Counted from the stretch's first letter, positions 1-8,742 are shown. The stretch: DNA of 64,000 nucleotides from Streptomyces peucetius (GCF_025854275.1 NZ_CP107567.1:3038001-3102000); one strand, 5' to 3'. Notes: generated from the sequence alone by a model not told the origin. Translations and numbers: made by a program.

Positions 1-307
1 GTACCGCACTCTTGAGCGGGCTGCGACGACTCTCCACCCGGTCACTCCCCCGTGTCGTCGTGTGACATCGGACATATCGGCAGTTCGAGCAACTGGCCTG
101 ACCTGCAGGGAAAGAGAACCACACGGGCGACGGCCACACGCCGTGCGGTCATGAGTTGGAGTCAATCAGGTCAATCGCGTCGAGAACGCCGATCGCGAGA
201 GCCGTTGAATCGAGCCCAACGTTGGCCGGAATGTTCAATTAGCGACATACCTCCGGCCGGCGACCGCGGGTCGATCGCCGTCGGCCCCGGAGAGCTACCC
301 TGCGTCA
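1..307. other. Upstream intergenic region, no gene recognised
   Basis: I see no convincing coding region here; the short open frames lack Streptomyces codon bias. In related genomes a DUF3499 gene lies divergent to the next gene, so this is probably a divergent promoter region. No clear -10/-35 pair can be named. Confidence 0.4.
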
Positions 308-310
308 GTG

Positions 311-739
311 ATGGACAGTCCTGTACCCCCCCGACCGGCAGAGCCGAGGCCCCGCCGCCGTGACCGGCACGGACGAGGTATGCGCGGGCCGGTGGCCCCG
401 CCTCAGGTACCGCTCTCGGCCAGCCGCGCCGAGACCTTCCGTGACCTGGTCCAGGACTCGGTGGAGCGGCTGGAGCGGCGCTGGCCACAGCTGGCGGACG
501 TGGACTTCATGGTGCTGGAGGTGCCTGTTACGCCGGACGAGTCGGTGCCTCTGGGCAGCGCCGTCCCCGCCGCCAAGGACCGGCCCGCGCGGATCATGAT
601 TTATCGCCGGCCCGTCGAGATTCGGACAAAGAGCCGCGACGAACGAGCACTCCTCGTTCACGAAGTGGTCGTCGAGCAGGTCGCGGAGCTGCTCGGGCTG
701 GCTCCGGAATCGGTCGATCCGCGGTACGGGCAGGACTGA
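311..739 (+). CDS. Metallopeptidase-family (minimal zincin-like) protein, active site degenerate
   Basis: A 142-residue protein with an Arg/Pro-rich basic N-terminus (about residues 1-30) and a compact C-terminal domain. It resembles the small zincin-like family that sits beside whiB2/fbiA in actinobacteria. The family helix normally carries HExxH; here the corresponding helix near the C-terminus reads HEVVVEQ, so the second histidine is missing and catalysis is doubtful. ATG at 311 is taken as start; a GTG at 308 directly before it would add one residue. The convergent DUF5719 gene lies 142 bases away. Assignment rests on overall resemblance and gene order; the biochemical role is unknown. 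Confidence 0.75.
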   Translation: MDSPVPPRPAEPRPRRRDRHGRGMRGPVAPPQVPLSASRAETFRDLVQDSVERLERRWPQLADVDFMVLEVPVTPDESVPLGSAVPAAKDRPARIMIYRRPVEIRTKSRDERALLVHEVVVEQVAELLGLAPESVDPRYGQD

Positions 740-881
740 CGCACAGCGCGTGGCGGCCCTGGCCGACCCCCCGGACGCGTCCCGCCCGCCGTCCGGTACC
801 GGCCGGCCCGGTCGTCCGGCACCCGTCGGTCTCAGCCGTCCAGAGCCCGTCGGCCCTCCGTCGTCCCGTACCCGCCGACCC

Positions 882-2453
882 TCAGTCGTCCAGCACCGAG
901 AGGTCCTGCTCCGCCTCCGGCACCGCGACCGTTCCCCGGTCGTCCGGGAGCGTCTGCACCGTGAACATCGGGATGCCGTCCTCCGGGATCTCCAGCATCC
1001 GCGACGCGTGGACGGGCCCGCCCGACACCGTCTCCACCGTGAGCGCGTACGAGCCCTTGAGGCCGGCCGGTACGGGCGCGGGGACCGCGGTCGTCGTGCC
1101 GGCCTTCACGGTGTACTCCTTGACGACCGGGGTGCCGCCCTCCGTGCCCGCCGACGCGGTCACCTTCACCTTCGCGTCCTTGCCCGCTGCCGTCAGTGAC
1201 AGCCGGGTCCCCTTGGCCCGGTTGTCGGCGACCGTGGCGCGCTCGCCCACCGGGGCGGCGGCCGGGAGGAAGGCGATCTCCTTCTCGTCGCCCTTGCCGC
1301 GCGTCACGCGCAGGGCGGCCACCACGGGAGTGGCCGTGCCGCCCTCCGCGGGGCTGAGGATCAGCGACCCCGCCTCGCCCCGGGTGACGTCCTTCAGATC
1401 GACACTCGCCGTCATTCCGGACTTGACGTGCAGCGTCTCGTGACCGGCCGGGGTGATGGTGCCGGTGGCGCCCGCCAGCTGAAGCTTCAGCTCCGCGTCG
1501 TCGTCCCCGGGGGCGAAGGCCACGAGCTGGACCGAGGTCGCGTCGGCCGGGATGCCCGGGAGGACGGTGGTGCCTGACGGGTCGGCCGAGGCCGTGAGCC
1601 AGTCGCTGCCCGTGTTCTCCTCGACGGACCGTACGACGGCGCCGACCCGGCCCGTCCGAGTGGTGACGTGCACGGTCACGTCCTCGGCCGGGTCCCCCGT
1701 CAGCGTCGACAGCAGAACCGGGAGGCCGGCTCCGCCGGGGACGGGGATGCCCTCGGCCACGGTGCTCTTGAGGACGCCGTCCTTGCCGTAGAGCTCGACG
1801 TCGACGACGGCGGTGGCCTCGTCCGGGTTGGTCAGGTGCACGTAGTCCTGGCGCTTGTCGGCCAGTGAGGCACCGGGGAACCAGAAGTCGGTGTCCGGAG
1901 CGGTGCAGCTGACACCGAGGAGGCCGCGGCCGCTGCCCGCGGACACCATCGTGGTCTGCTGCGTCGTCCAGCCGGGGGCGAGGCTGCCGGTGGCCGTGCC
2001 GACGAGCGCCGGGGCCTGCCCGCCGCTCTCCTCGGCCGAAACGGGCTTGCCGGGCTCCTTGAGCGCCAGGAAGGGCTTGTCGGACGCGGGCTTCTTCGCG
2101 TCGTCCTCGTCCTTCCCCTTCTCGTCCTTGGCCTTCTCGTCCTTGGCCTTGTCCTTGTCGGCCAGCGCGGCCGCGGACAGCCGGAGTTCGGCCGAGTCCT
2201 CATCGGTGCCTTCGTCGACGGACCCCTGGCCCGCGCCGCTCTTCGCGGCAGGCGTGAAGGACGTGTACTGCGTCTCTGCCAGGTCCGAGTTGCTCGGCGC
2301 CGGGCACAGCAGGCTCGAACGCTCGACGGGCAGGCGTACCGGGGCCTCGGCCGCCGGCGCGCCCTCACCGTCGGGGGCCGTGAGCGATGCGAAGCCGGTG
2401 ACCGCGGCAAGGGCCGTGGTGACCGCGATCAGGGAGATGGTCGTGCGCTTCAC
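882..2453 (-). CDS. DUF5719-family secreted/membrane-anchored protein
   Basis: A 523-residue protein starting at GTG 2453, where residues 1-25 form a signal or membrane anchor (KRTTISLIAVTTALAAVTG). A charged Lys/Asp/Glu-rich low-complexity stretch lies around residues 95-125. The remainder is rich in Thr, Val and Gly with short predicted beta strands, typical of the extracellular DUF5719 family. Its start overlaps the stop of the upstream glycosyltransferase by four bases (GTGA), so the two are translationally coupled and probably act together at the envelope. A longer upstream open frame continues to 3347 but lies wholly inside the glycosyltransferase gene in another frame and is not real. 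Molecular function unknown. Confidence 0.82.
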   Translation of the reverse strand: MKRTTISLIAVTTALAAVTGFASLTAPDGEGAPAAEAPVRLPVERSSLLCPAPSNSDLAETQYTSFTPAAKSGAGQGSVDEGTDEDSAELRLSAAALADKDKAKDEKAKDEKGKDEDDAKKPASDKPFLALKEPGKPVSAEESGGQAPALVGTATGSLAPGWTTQQTTMVSAGSGRGLLGVSCTAPDTDFWFPGASLADKRQDYVHLTNPDEATAVVDVELYGKDGVLKSTVAEGIPVPGGAGLPVLLSTLTGDPAEDVTVHVTTRTGRVGAVVRSVEENTGSDWLTASADPSGTTVLPGIPADATSVQLVAFAPGDDDAELKLQLAGATGTITPAGHETLHVKSGMTASVDLKDVTRGEAGSLILSPAEGGTATPVVAALRVTRGKGDEKEIAFLPAAAPVGERATVADNRAKGTRLSLTAAGKDAKVKVTASAGTEGGTPVVKEYTVKAGTTTAVPAPVPAGLKGSYALTVETVSGGPVHASRMLEIPEDGIPMFTVQTLPDDRGTVAVPEAEQDLSVLDD

Positions 2454-5400
2454 TCTGACTCGCCTCGCGTCGTGCCGGGGGCTTGCGCCGGGGGTTCTGG
2501 GTACGGGCCACCGTTCGGGTCGCCGTAGTAGGGGTCGTACTGCCCCTCCTGCGGATACTGGCCGTCCTGCTGCTGGTACTGGCCGTCGCCGTAGGCCCCT
2601 GCCTGGTACGGCTGCTGGTACTGGCCGTCGCCGTACTGCTGTCCGTCGGCGTACTGCTGTCCGTCGGCGTACTGCTGTCCCTCGGGGTAGCCCTGGCCGT
2701 CGCCGTACTGGTACCAGTCCTGCCGGCCGTACGAGGTCCCGTAGCCGGCGTCGGTGTACGTCTGCGCGTCCCACTCGCCCTGCTGCTGCGGCACGGTCGT
2801 CGCATACGGCGCCGGCTGCTCCGCCTCCTGCGGGCCCGGCACCGGCTCCGGCTGGACGGGCTCGTTCACGGGGCCTTCCGCCTCCGTGGCGGCCTCGGAC
2901 TCCGCCTGGGCCCGCAGCCTGCGCGCCCGGCGGCCCTCGCCCGACACCGGCTGGTCCGGTACCGCGACCGGCTCGTCCGGGAGATCGTCGTCGATCTCCC
3001 GGCGCCGCCCGGGGAGAGCGAGCACCACCAGCACCAGTGCGAGGAACGCCTGGATCCAGATCCAGGCCGTGTGAGTGGCCGGGGCCTCGTGCGTCAGCTC
3101 GAGGCGGCCGCCCTCTGCGGGCAGCTCGAAGCCCTGGGCCCAGCCGTCGACCGTGGTCTTCTTGAGCGGCTGCCCGTCGAGCGTGGCCTGCCAGCCCTCG
3201 TCCGCGCGGTCCGCGATGCGCAGGATGCGGCCGGAGCCGCCCACGGGGATCTCGGCGCGGGCCTCCACGGCGTCGGAGGCCACCGGCAGCGGTTCCTCCT
3301 TGCCGCTCACGATCGTGGCGCGGGCGACCTGTCGGTCCACCCGCCACAGTGCGCTGCCGTCGAGCTGGCTGAGCCGGCTCAGACCGGGCGTGGCGTCGAG
3401 GACGTTACGGGTTTCGCGGGGGGCGCCGTCGCGCACCAGTACGTAGCGGATCGCATAGCCGCTGAGCTGGCTGGTCTGGTCCGCGCCGGAGCCCGCGACG
3501 AGGTTGGCGACGATCTTGTCGAGGCGGCTGTCGCTGTCGGCCGCCTCAGTGAGTTCCGCGTCGCCGAGGCGGCTGCCGGAGCCGCGTACGAGGGTGTACG
3601 AGACCTTGGCCGACGACGTGCCGCCGAGCACCAGGGTGCGCGGCTGGTCCTGCGTGTCGCTCTCCTCGGCGACGAACGCGGGTACCTGGACCGGGTCGCG
3701 CCGCTCGAGCGGGCCGCCCGCGCCGCTGACCATCCAGTTGACCGCGGCAATGGCGGGAGCCAGGCCGGCGGCCAGCGCGACCAGGGCGGCGACCGGTTGC
3801 CGCCAGCCGAAGCTCTGGGCGGCGACGCGGCTGCGGCCACCCTCGGCGCCGAGCACGGCGGCCGCGAGCAGTGCGATGCCGTAGACAAGGGTCGCGGGTC
3901 CCGCCCAGCCGGTGCCGCCGTCACCGGAGCCGTTGACGAGGGCGGCGAGGACCAGGCCGACGAGCGCGACCGCCCAGGCGCTGCGGATGGCGAACTGCCG
4001 CTCCTCGCGCAGCAGGGCGCCCAGCGCGGCGAGGACGATGCCGATCATCAGGATGCCGCCGACCGTTCCGGGCCCGCCGGGGCTGATGCCGAGGAGGTCG
4101 ACGGCGCTCGCCGCGCCGCCGTCGTAGTCGACCCCGGCCTCACGGAAGAAGGCGGTGGGGTCGGTCAGCAGGGAGAGCGACCAGGGGGCGAGGACGAGCA
4201 CGGGGGTGCCGACGGCCGCGACGAAACGCAGCCCGTAGGCGGTGATGTCACCGCGTCGCAGGACCAGGACGGCGATGCCGAGGATCACGGCGATCGGCCA
4301 CACGACGGGCGTGAAGGCCATGGCGAAGGTGAGCAGCAGTGCGTATGCCCAGGTGGCCCGCCAGCTGCCGCGGCCGCCGCCCTGCAGGCGCAGCCCGTGG
4401 GCGGCGACGGCCGCCCGGGCGATGAGCGGCAGCACGACGGCGAGGACGGCGGTGCCCAGGCGTCCGGTGGCCAGCGCGCCGGTGGCGGCGGGCAGGAAGG
4501 CGTAGGCGACGCTCGCCCAGGCCCGCAGCAGCCGGGACTCGACGATGGGGCGGGAGGCGAAGTACGCGGTGAGGCCGGCGAGCGGGACCGAGCAGACGAG
4601 CAGCACGGTCAGTGCGAGACCGGTGGAGCCGAGGAACAGCGCGGAGAGCACCGCGAGGACGGCGAGGTAGGGCGGCGCCGTCTGGGTGCCGCCGGTGCCG
4701 ATGGGGTGCCAGCCGTCCGCGTACCGGCCCCACAGGTCGGAGATGTCCGCGGGGGCGGGCAGCAGTGCGCCGCCGGCCAGTGCGCCGCCCGCGAAGAGTC
4801 CGCGGCAGGCCACGAGGGAGACGACGAGCAGCACGGCGAAGAGGAGCGGGCCCGGCTTGCGGGCGATCTTCTTCAGCCTGGCGAACTGTTCGATCTCCAG
4901 GAAGTCGGCGTCGTCGCCGCCGGGTCCGGACTCCGCGGCGCCGTGGCGGGAACCGCCGGAGTCCGCGTCCGAGCCCCCGAAGTTGGAGACGACCTGCTCG
5001 ATCGTGGCACGGACCGTCGCGCCGGGCGGCGGGAACAGGGGCCGCAGTTCACCGGACTCGACCGACCGACCGGAGCGTCTGCGGCGCCCGGCCAGGATGC
5101 GCTCGGGGCGCAGCAGGACGCCGAAGAGGCCCATCACCTCGTCGACGGCCTGACCGGGCACCTTGCCGACCAGATAGGCGAGGGTGCGCAGCAGGGTGCC
5201 GAAGACGATGCGCAGCAGGACGTACGGCAGTGCGATGCCACGGGTGTTGGTGAGCAGTGTGTAGACCGCGCCCGCCTTGTCGACGCGGTGCGGGCTGGCG
5301 ACGGACCGGCCGGCGCAGTCGACGGTGCGGCGCTCGCGGGCGGCGGCCTCCGCGTGCCGCAGCACGGCGTCGGGGGCGATCAGGACGCGGTGACCGGCCG

Positions 5401-6160
5401 AGTGGGCGCGCCAGCACAGGTCGACGTCGTCGCGCATGAGCGGCAGCCGCCGGTCGAAGCCGCCCAGTTCCTCGAAGACGTCCCGGCGGATGAGCATTCC
5501 GGCGGAGGACACGGACAGGACGGAGCGGACCTGGTCGTGCTGGCCCTGGTCCTGTTCACGGCGGTCGAGGCCGGTCCAGCGGCGTCCGCTGTTGGCGATG
5601 GAGACACCGGTCTCGAGGAGCTGTCTGCGGTCGTACCAGCCACGCAGTTTGGGGCCGACGATCGCGGCGTATGCGTCGGAGTCGGCGACGCGCAGCAGTT
5701 CGGCGAGGGCGTCGGGCTCGGGCGCGCAGTCGTCGTGGAGCAGCCACAGCCACTGGACGGGTTCGCCGTGCGGAAGCTCCGGCATGTCGTACGCGTCGTC
5801 GCGCCAGGTCCTGCTGACCGGGTCCCAGCCGCTGGGCCGCTTCAGATACGGCAGGTCCTCGGTGGTGAGTACGCCGACGGTGCGGACGGCCTCCTCGACG
5901 GCGGTGCCGAAGCCGGTGCGGCGGGCGAGATGCAGTACGCGGTCGGCGCCGAGGGCGTCGGTGAGCAGCCCGGCGGACTCGTCGGCGCTGCCGGTGTCGG
6001 CCGCGACGACGTTCTGCACGGGGCGTTCCTGGCTGGTCAGTCCGGCGAGGGCGTCGGGGAGCCAGCGCGCACCGTCGTGGGAGACGAGCACGGCGGTGAC
6101 GACGTGCCGCGGGAACTCGGGGGCGACTGCCGGAACAAACGCGGCTGTGGTGGCGGACAT
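2450..6160 (-). CDS. Large membrane glycosyltransferase, GT2 family
   Basis: A 1236-residue protein. Residues about 18-300 form a GT-A glycosyltransferase family 2 domain: VTAVLVSHDG strand, a VVAADTGSAD loop, the metal-binding HDDC motif near 142-145 and a downstream MRDDVDLCWRA motif. Many hydrophobic segments follow (about residues 330-850), then an extracellular domain, a last membrane segment and a cytoplasmic Gly/Tyr/Gln-rich tail containing a YADGQQ repeat. It probably moves sugar to a lipid-linked envelope glycan. Start ATG 6160 is chosen because the GT-A strand begins shortly after it; the open frame continues upstream to 6268 without homology. Coupled to the DUF5719 gene. Substrate cannot be read from the sequence. 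Confidence 0.88.
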   Translation of the reverse strand: MSATTAAFVPAVAPEFPRHVVTAVLVSHDGARWLPDALAGLTSQERPVQNVVAADTGSADESAGLLTDALGADRVLHLARRTGFGTAVEEAVRTVGVLTTEDLPYLKRPSGWDPVSRTWRDDAYDMPELPHGEPVQWLWLLHDDCAPEPDALAELLRVADSDAYAAIVGPKLRGWYDRRQLLETGVSIANSGRRWTGLDRREQDQGQHDQVRSVLSVSSAGMLIRRDVFEELGGFDRRLPLMRDDVDLCWRAHSAGHRVLIAPDAVLRHAEAAARERRTVDCAGRSVASPHRVDKAGAVYTLLTNTRGIALPYVLLRIVFGTLLRTLAYLVGKVPGQAVDEVMGLFGVLLRPERILAGRRRRSGRSVESGELRPLFPPPGATVRATIEQVVSNFGGSDADSGGSRHGAAESGPGGDDADFLEIEQFARLKKIARKPGPLLFAVLLVVSLVACRGLFAGGALAGGALLPAPADISDLWGRYADGWHPIGTGGTQTAPPYLAVLAVLSALFLGSTGLALTVLLVCSVPLAGLTAYFASRPIVESRLLRAWASVAYAFLPAATGALATGRLGTAVLAVVLPLIARAAVAAHGLRLQGGGRGSWRATWAYALLLTFAMAFTPVVWPIAVILGIAVLVLRRGDITAYGLRFVAAVGTPVLVLAPWSLSLLTDPTAFFREAGVDYDGGAASAVDLLGISPGGPGTVGGILMIGIVLAALGALLREERQFAIRSAWAVALVGLVLAALVNGSGDGGTGWAGPATLVYGIALLAAAVLGAEGGRSRVAAQSFGWRQPVAALVALAAGLAPAIAAVNWMVSGAGGPLERRDPVQVPAFVAEESDTQDQPRTLVLGGTSSAKVSYTLVRGSGSRLGDAELTEAADSDSRLDKIVANLVAGSGADQTSQLSGYAIRYVLVRDGAPRETRNVLDATPGLSRLSQLDGSALWRVDRQVARATIVSGKEEPLPVASDAVEARAEIPVGGSGRILRIADRADEGWQATLDGQPLKKTTVDGWAQGFELPAEGGRLELTHEAPATHTAWIWIQAFLALVLVVLALPGRRREIDDDLPDEPVAVPDQPVSGEGRRARRLRAQAESEAATEAEGPVNEPVQPEPVPGPQEAEQPAPYATTVPQQQGEWDAQTYTDAGYGTSYGRQDWYQYGDGQGYPEGQQYADGQQYADGQQYGDGQYQQPYQAGAYGDGQYQQQDGQYPQEGQYDPYYGDPNGGPYPEPPAQAPGTTRGESE
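2633..2686. repeat. 18-bp tandem repeat (three copies) in the glycosyltransferase tail
   Basis: GTACTGCTGTCCGTCGGC is repeated at 2633-2650 and 2651-2668 exactly, with a third copy at 2669-2686 carrying two changes. On the coding (minus) strand it gives the YADGQQ hexapeptide repeat of the C-terminal tail. Confidence 0.9.
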
Positions 6161-6246
6161 TGAGGTACGGGCCCTCCGGCCGGGGTCACCCCGTAGGGGC
6201 TCTGGTGCGTCACGGACGGGGCCCCACACTAACGGCTGACATGTCG

Positions 6247-6287
6247 ACGGTCCGCAGCCTGTGGACAACCCAGAGACGGCGGACCGT
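6247..6287. other. 9-bp inverted repeat between whiB and the glycosyltransferase gene
   Basis: ACGGTCCGC at 6247-6255 and its exact complement GCGGACCGT at 6279-6287, with a 23-base spacer. It lies between the whiB stop and the glycosyltransferase start. No U-tract follows, so it could be an operator or a weak terminator. Confidence 0.35.
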
Positions 6288-6356
6288 TCGTTACGTACTC
6301 ACTTGGCACGGTTGTACCGTTTGGCCGGACGAGCGGGCGGCCGGTCGGACGGTGGT

Positions 6357-6620
6357 TCAGACGGCGGCCTTCTTGAGCCGCCGGCGTTCGCGCTCGGAAA
6401 GTCCGCCCCAGATTCCGAATCTCTCGTCGTTGTTCAGGGCGTATTCGAGACACTCGGAGCGGACCTCGCAGGCAAGGCATACCTTCTTTGCCTCCCGGGT
6501 GGAGCCGCCCTTCTCGGGGAAGAAGGACTCGGGATCGGTCTGTGCGCACAACGCGCGCTCCTGCCAGCCGAGTTCCTCGTCCGCGTCCTCGACCAGCAGT
6601 TGTTCGAACAGCTCGGTCAT
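6357..6620 (-). CDS. whiB: WhiB, iron-sulfur sporulation/division regulator
   Basis: An 87-residue Wbl protein. The four iron-sulfur cysteines are at positions 25, 48, 51 and 57 (C-x22-C-x2-C-x5-C), followed by the GIWGG turn (69-73) and a basic C-terminal tail (RERRRLKK). From memory it is nearly identical to Streptomyces WhiB, the WhiB2/WhmD orthologue. In Streptomyces WhiB works with WhiA to control the switch from aerial growth to sporulation septation. The gene stands alone on the minus strand beside fbiA, as whiB2 does in mycobacteria. A vegetative-type promoter (6695-6724) and a hyphenated palindrome (6791-6805) lie upstream. Confidence 0.97.
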   Translation of the reverse strand: MTELFEQLLVEDADEELGWQERALCAQTDPESFFPEKGGSTREAKKVCLACEVRSECLEYALNNDERFGIWGGLSERERRRLKKAAV

Positions 6621-6694
6621 GTGCGCCCCTCGTCTGTCTTTTTGCGTCCCCGTGATGTTGCCGCGATCGATTTCGGCCGAACGACACGAGTGAA

Positions 6695-6724
6695 ATTACA
6701 AGTGTGTAGCTCCGGGCCAGTCAA
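6695..6724 (-). promoter_or_regulatory. Candidate whiB promoter
   Basis: On the minus strand, TTGACT (6724-6719) is separated by 18 bp from TGTAAT (6700-6695), a good vegetative-sigma match. It would start transcription near 6688, about 68 nt before the whiB ATG. Confidence 0.5.
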
Positions 6725-6790
6725 GCCGGGATCTGCTATTGGGCCCGGTATTCACTCTGCGGAACCAAGGCTATGCGGAAAGTGTTCAAA

Positions 6791-6805
6791 TCACCAAAAA
6801 GGTGA
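6791..6805. promoter_or_regulatory. Hyphenated palindrome upstream of whiB, with an overlapping GACAC
   Basis: TCACC-AAAAA-GGTGA is a perfect 5-bp inverted repeat around an A5 spacer. GACAC, the core recognised by WhiA, starts inside it at 6803. It lies about 170 bp upstream of the whiB ATG, between whiB and the cysteine dioxygenase leader. The operator role is inferred. Confidence 0.4.
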
Positions 6806-7043
6806 CACATGCCAGCGGCCTGCTCCGCGCCCCGCCCCCTCGGAGAGGAAGACGCCGCAGACATCGATCTTGTTTCGATCGAGCCCCCGAAGCGATCCGG
6901 ATCACAGTCCGATCACTTCGGGCCACGGTGACGTTTACAAGCGGAGTTGCTGCCGCATGTCTCCGGACCCTCTGCTGCACAAACCTTTCTCCGTCCCCAG
7001 TTACCGGAAAAGGTGAAACATTGCCGCCAAATCGGTCATTGGG

Positions 7044-7073
7044 TTGACAGCGGACGAGCGGACCAGTCACCTT
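7044..7073 (+). promoter_or_regulatory. Candidate promoter for the polycysteine leader and cysteine dioxygenase
   Basis: A perfect -35 TTGACA at 7044-7049 is followed 17-18 bp later by a weak -10 (TCACCT or CACCTT, 7067-7073). This spacing would put transcription start at or within a few bases of the ATG at 7081, giving a leaderless mRNA for the short Cys-rich ORF. Confidence 0.5.
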
Positions 7074-7080
7074 TGGTCTC

Positions 7081-7173
7081 ATGCCAGCGACCACAGCGCC
7101 CCTTGCGACCCGCCACCGCGGGTTCCGCAGCGCTGTCCAGACGCGCTGTTGCTGTTGCTGTTCCAGCTGTTGA
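7081..7173 (+). CDS. Polycysteine leader peptide (30 aa), putative cysteine-responsive attenuator
   Basis: A short ORF, ATG 7081 to TGA 7171-7173, encodes 30 residues ending Q-T-R-C-C-C-C-C-S-S-C: five consecutive cysteines plus a sixth, alternating TGT and TGC codons. It ends 87 bases before the cysteine dioxygenase start and no other gene intervenes. No Shine-Dalgarno precedes its ATG, and a TTGACA -35 sits where leaderless transcription would begin at the ATG. Leaderless polycysteine ORFs acting as cysteine-sensing attenuators are known in mycobacteria. Here ribosome stalling at low Cys-tRNA would control an enzyme that destroys cysteine. I see no strong terminator hairpin after it, so control may act on translation of the downstream gene. 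Confidence 0.7.
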   Translation: MPATTAPLATRHRGFRSAVQTRCCCCCSSC

Positions 7174-7260
7174 TGCCTTCGAGCTCCGGCTTCTCGCACC
7201 CTGCGTCACCTTTCCGTTCTGCGACACCCCATGCACTTCTGCTGAGGAACCCCCGCACCC

Positions 7261-7755
7261 ATGAACAGCGACAGCGACCTCCAGATCGCCGGCGACATCC
7301 TCGCCGTACAGCACCTGCTCCAGCCCGCCCGTGAGCACCCGGTCACCGTGGCCGAGTTCGCGGGTCTCGCCCGCTCCATCGCCGCCGACCGCGCCCAGTG
7401 GGAGCACCTCGTCGAGTACGACGCCACCTCCCGCTGGTACCACCGGCTGCGCACCGGCCCCGGCTACGAGGTGTGGCTGCTCAGCTGGGTCCCCGGCCAG
7501 GGCAGCGGCCTGCACGACCACGGCCCCTCCTCCGGCGTGCTCACCGTCCTCCAGGGTGAGCTGACCGAACGGACCGAGCGCGGCGAGCGGTCGCTGGCGG
7601 CGGGCTCCCAGCGGGTCTTCGCACCGGGTTACGCGCACGAGGTCGTCAACGACGCCCTCGAACCTGCCGTGAGCCTGCACGTCTACTACCCGGGCCTGAC
7701 CGAGATGCCGATGCACACGGCCGCCAACTGCACGACGGAGACGGTGCCCGTCTGA
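7261..7755 (+). CDS. Cysteine dioxygenase family protein
   Basis: A 164-residue single-domain cupin thiol dioxygenase. The iron ligands are visible as His85 and His87 in GLHDHG and His126 in GYAHEVVN. The family oxidises cysteine to cysteine sulfinate with O2 at a mononuclear iron; a related thiol substrate such as 3-mercaptopropionate is possible. GAGGA (7244-7248) is a somewhat distant ribosome site for ATG 7261. The polycysteine leader directly upstream supports cysteine as the substrate. It is read toward fbiA with a 30-base gap and may be cotranscribed with it. Confidence 0.92.
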   Translation: MNSDSDLQIAGDILAVQHLLQPAREHPVTVAEFAGLARSIAADRAQWEHLVEYDATSRWYHRLRTGPGYEVWLLSWVPGQGSGLHDHGPSSGVLTVLQGELTERTERGERSLAAGSQRVFAPGYAHEVVNDALEPAVSLHVYYPGLTEMPMHTAANCTTETVPV

Positions 7756-7785
7756 CGCCTCCAGGGGACCTGCGAGGATGGCGGC

Positions 7786-8742
7786 ATGCGCATTGTGGTT
7801 CTGGCCGGCGGTATCGGCGGCGCCCGTTTCCTCCGCGGTCTCCAGCAGGCCGCGCCCGAAGCGGACGTCACGGTGATCGGCAACACCGGTGACGACATCC
7901 ATCTCTTCGGCCTGAAGGTCTGCCCCGACCTCGACACCGTGATGTACACCCTCGGCGGTGGCATCAACGAGGAGCAGGGCTGGGGCCGCCAGGACGAGAC
8001 CTTCCAGGTCAAGAGTGAACTCGCGGCCTACGGCGTGGGCCCCGACTGGTTCGGCCTCGGCGATCGCGACTTCGCCACCCACATCGTCCGTACACAGATG
8101 CTGAGCGCCGGCTATCCGCTCAGCGCCGTCACCGAGGCGCTGTGCGACCGGTGGCAGCCGGGCGTACGGCTGCTGCCGATGTCGGACGACCGGGTGGAGA
8201 CCCATGTCGCCGTGACGATCGACGGCGAGCGCAAGGTCATCCACTTCCAGGAGTACTGGGTCCGGCTGCGGGCGTCCGTCGCCGCGGAGGCCGTCGTACC
8301 GGTCGGCGCGGAGCAGGCCAAGCCCGCGCCCGGAGTGCTGGAGGCCGTCGCCTCCGCCGACGTGATCCTCTTCCCGCCGTCCAACCCCGTCGTCAGCGTC
8401 GGCACGATCCTCGCCGTACCCGGCATCCGCGAGGCCATCGCGGAGGCGGGCGTACCGGTCGTCGGCCTCTCCCCCATCGTCGGCGACGCACCGGTGCGGG
8501 GCATGGCCGACAAGGTCCTCGCGGCGGTGGGCGTCGAGGCGACCGCGGCGGCCGTCGCCCGGCACTACGGCTCCGGACTGCTCGACGGCTGGCTCGTCGA
8601 CACCGTCGACGAGGCCGCCGTCCCGGCCGTCGAGGAGGCGGGCATCGTCTGCAGGGCCGTGCCGCTGATGATGACCGACGTGGCCGCGGCCGCGGAGATG
8701 GCGCGCGCCGCGCTGGCCCTGGCCGAGGAGGTACGGGCGTGA
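7786..8742 (+). CDS. fbiA: FbiA/CofD, 2-phospho-L-lactate transferase (coenzyme F420 synthesis)
   Basis: A 318-residue protein with the glycine-rich start [10 protein letters not shown] (6-15) and GNTGDD (32-37) of the CofD/FbiA family. It joins an activated guanylylated three-carbon phospho-acid to the deazaflavin Fo; in actinobacteria the donor is enolpyruvyl-diphospho-guanosine, giving dehydro-F420-0. [11 protein letters not shown] motif lies near the middle. Its stop overlaps the fbiB start by four bases (GTGA). The fbiA-fbiB pair beside whiB is the same arrangement as in Mycobacterium, which makes the assignment firm. Confidence 0.96.
   Translation: MRIVVLAGGIGGARFLRGLQQAAPEADVTVIGNTGDDIHLFGLKVCPDLDTVMYTLGGGINEEQGWGRQDETFQVKSELAAYGVGPDWFGLGDRDFATHIVRTQMLSAGYPLSAVTEALCDRWQPGVRLLPMSDDRVETHVAVTIDGERKVIHFQEYWVRLRASVAAEAVVPVGAEQAKPAPGVLEAVASADVILFPPSNPVVSVGTILAVPGIREAIAEAGVPVVGLSPIVGDAPVRGMADKVLAAVGVEATAAAVARHYGSGLLDGWLVDTVDEAAVPAVEEAGIVCRAVPLMMTDVAAAAEMARAALALAEEVRA

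Noticed and set aside
2483..6163. A 1226-codon open frame on the plus strand
   Set aside because: Antisense of the membrane glycosyltransferase; no homology and atypical composition.
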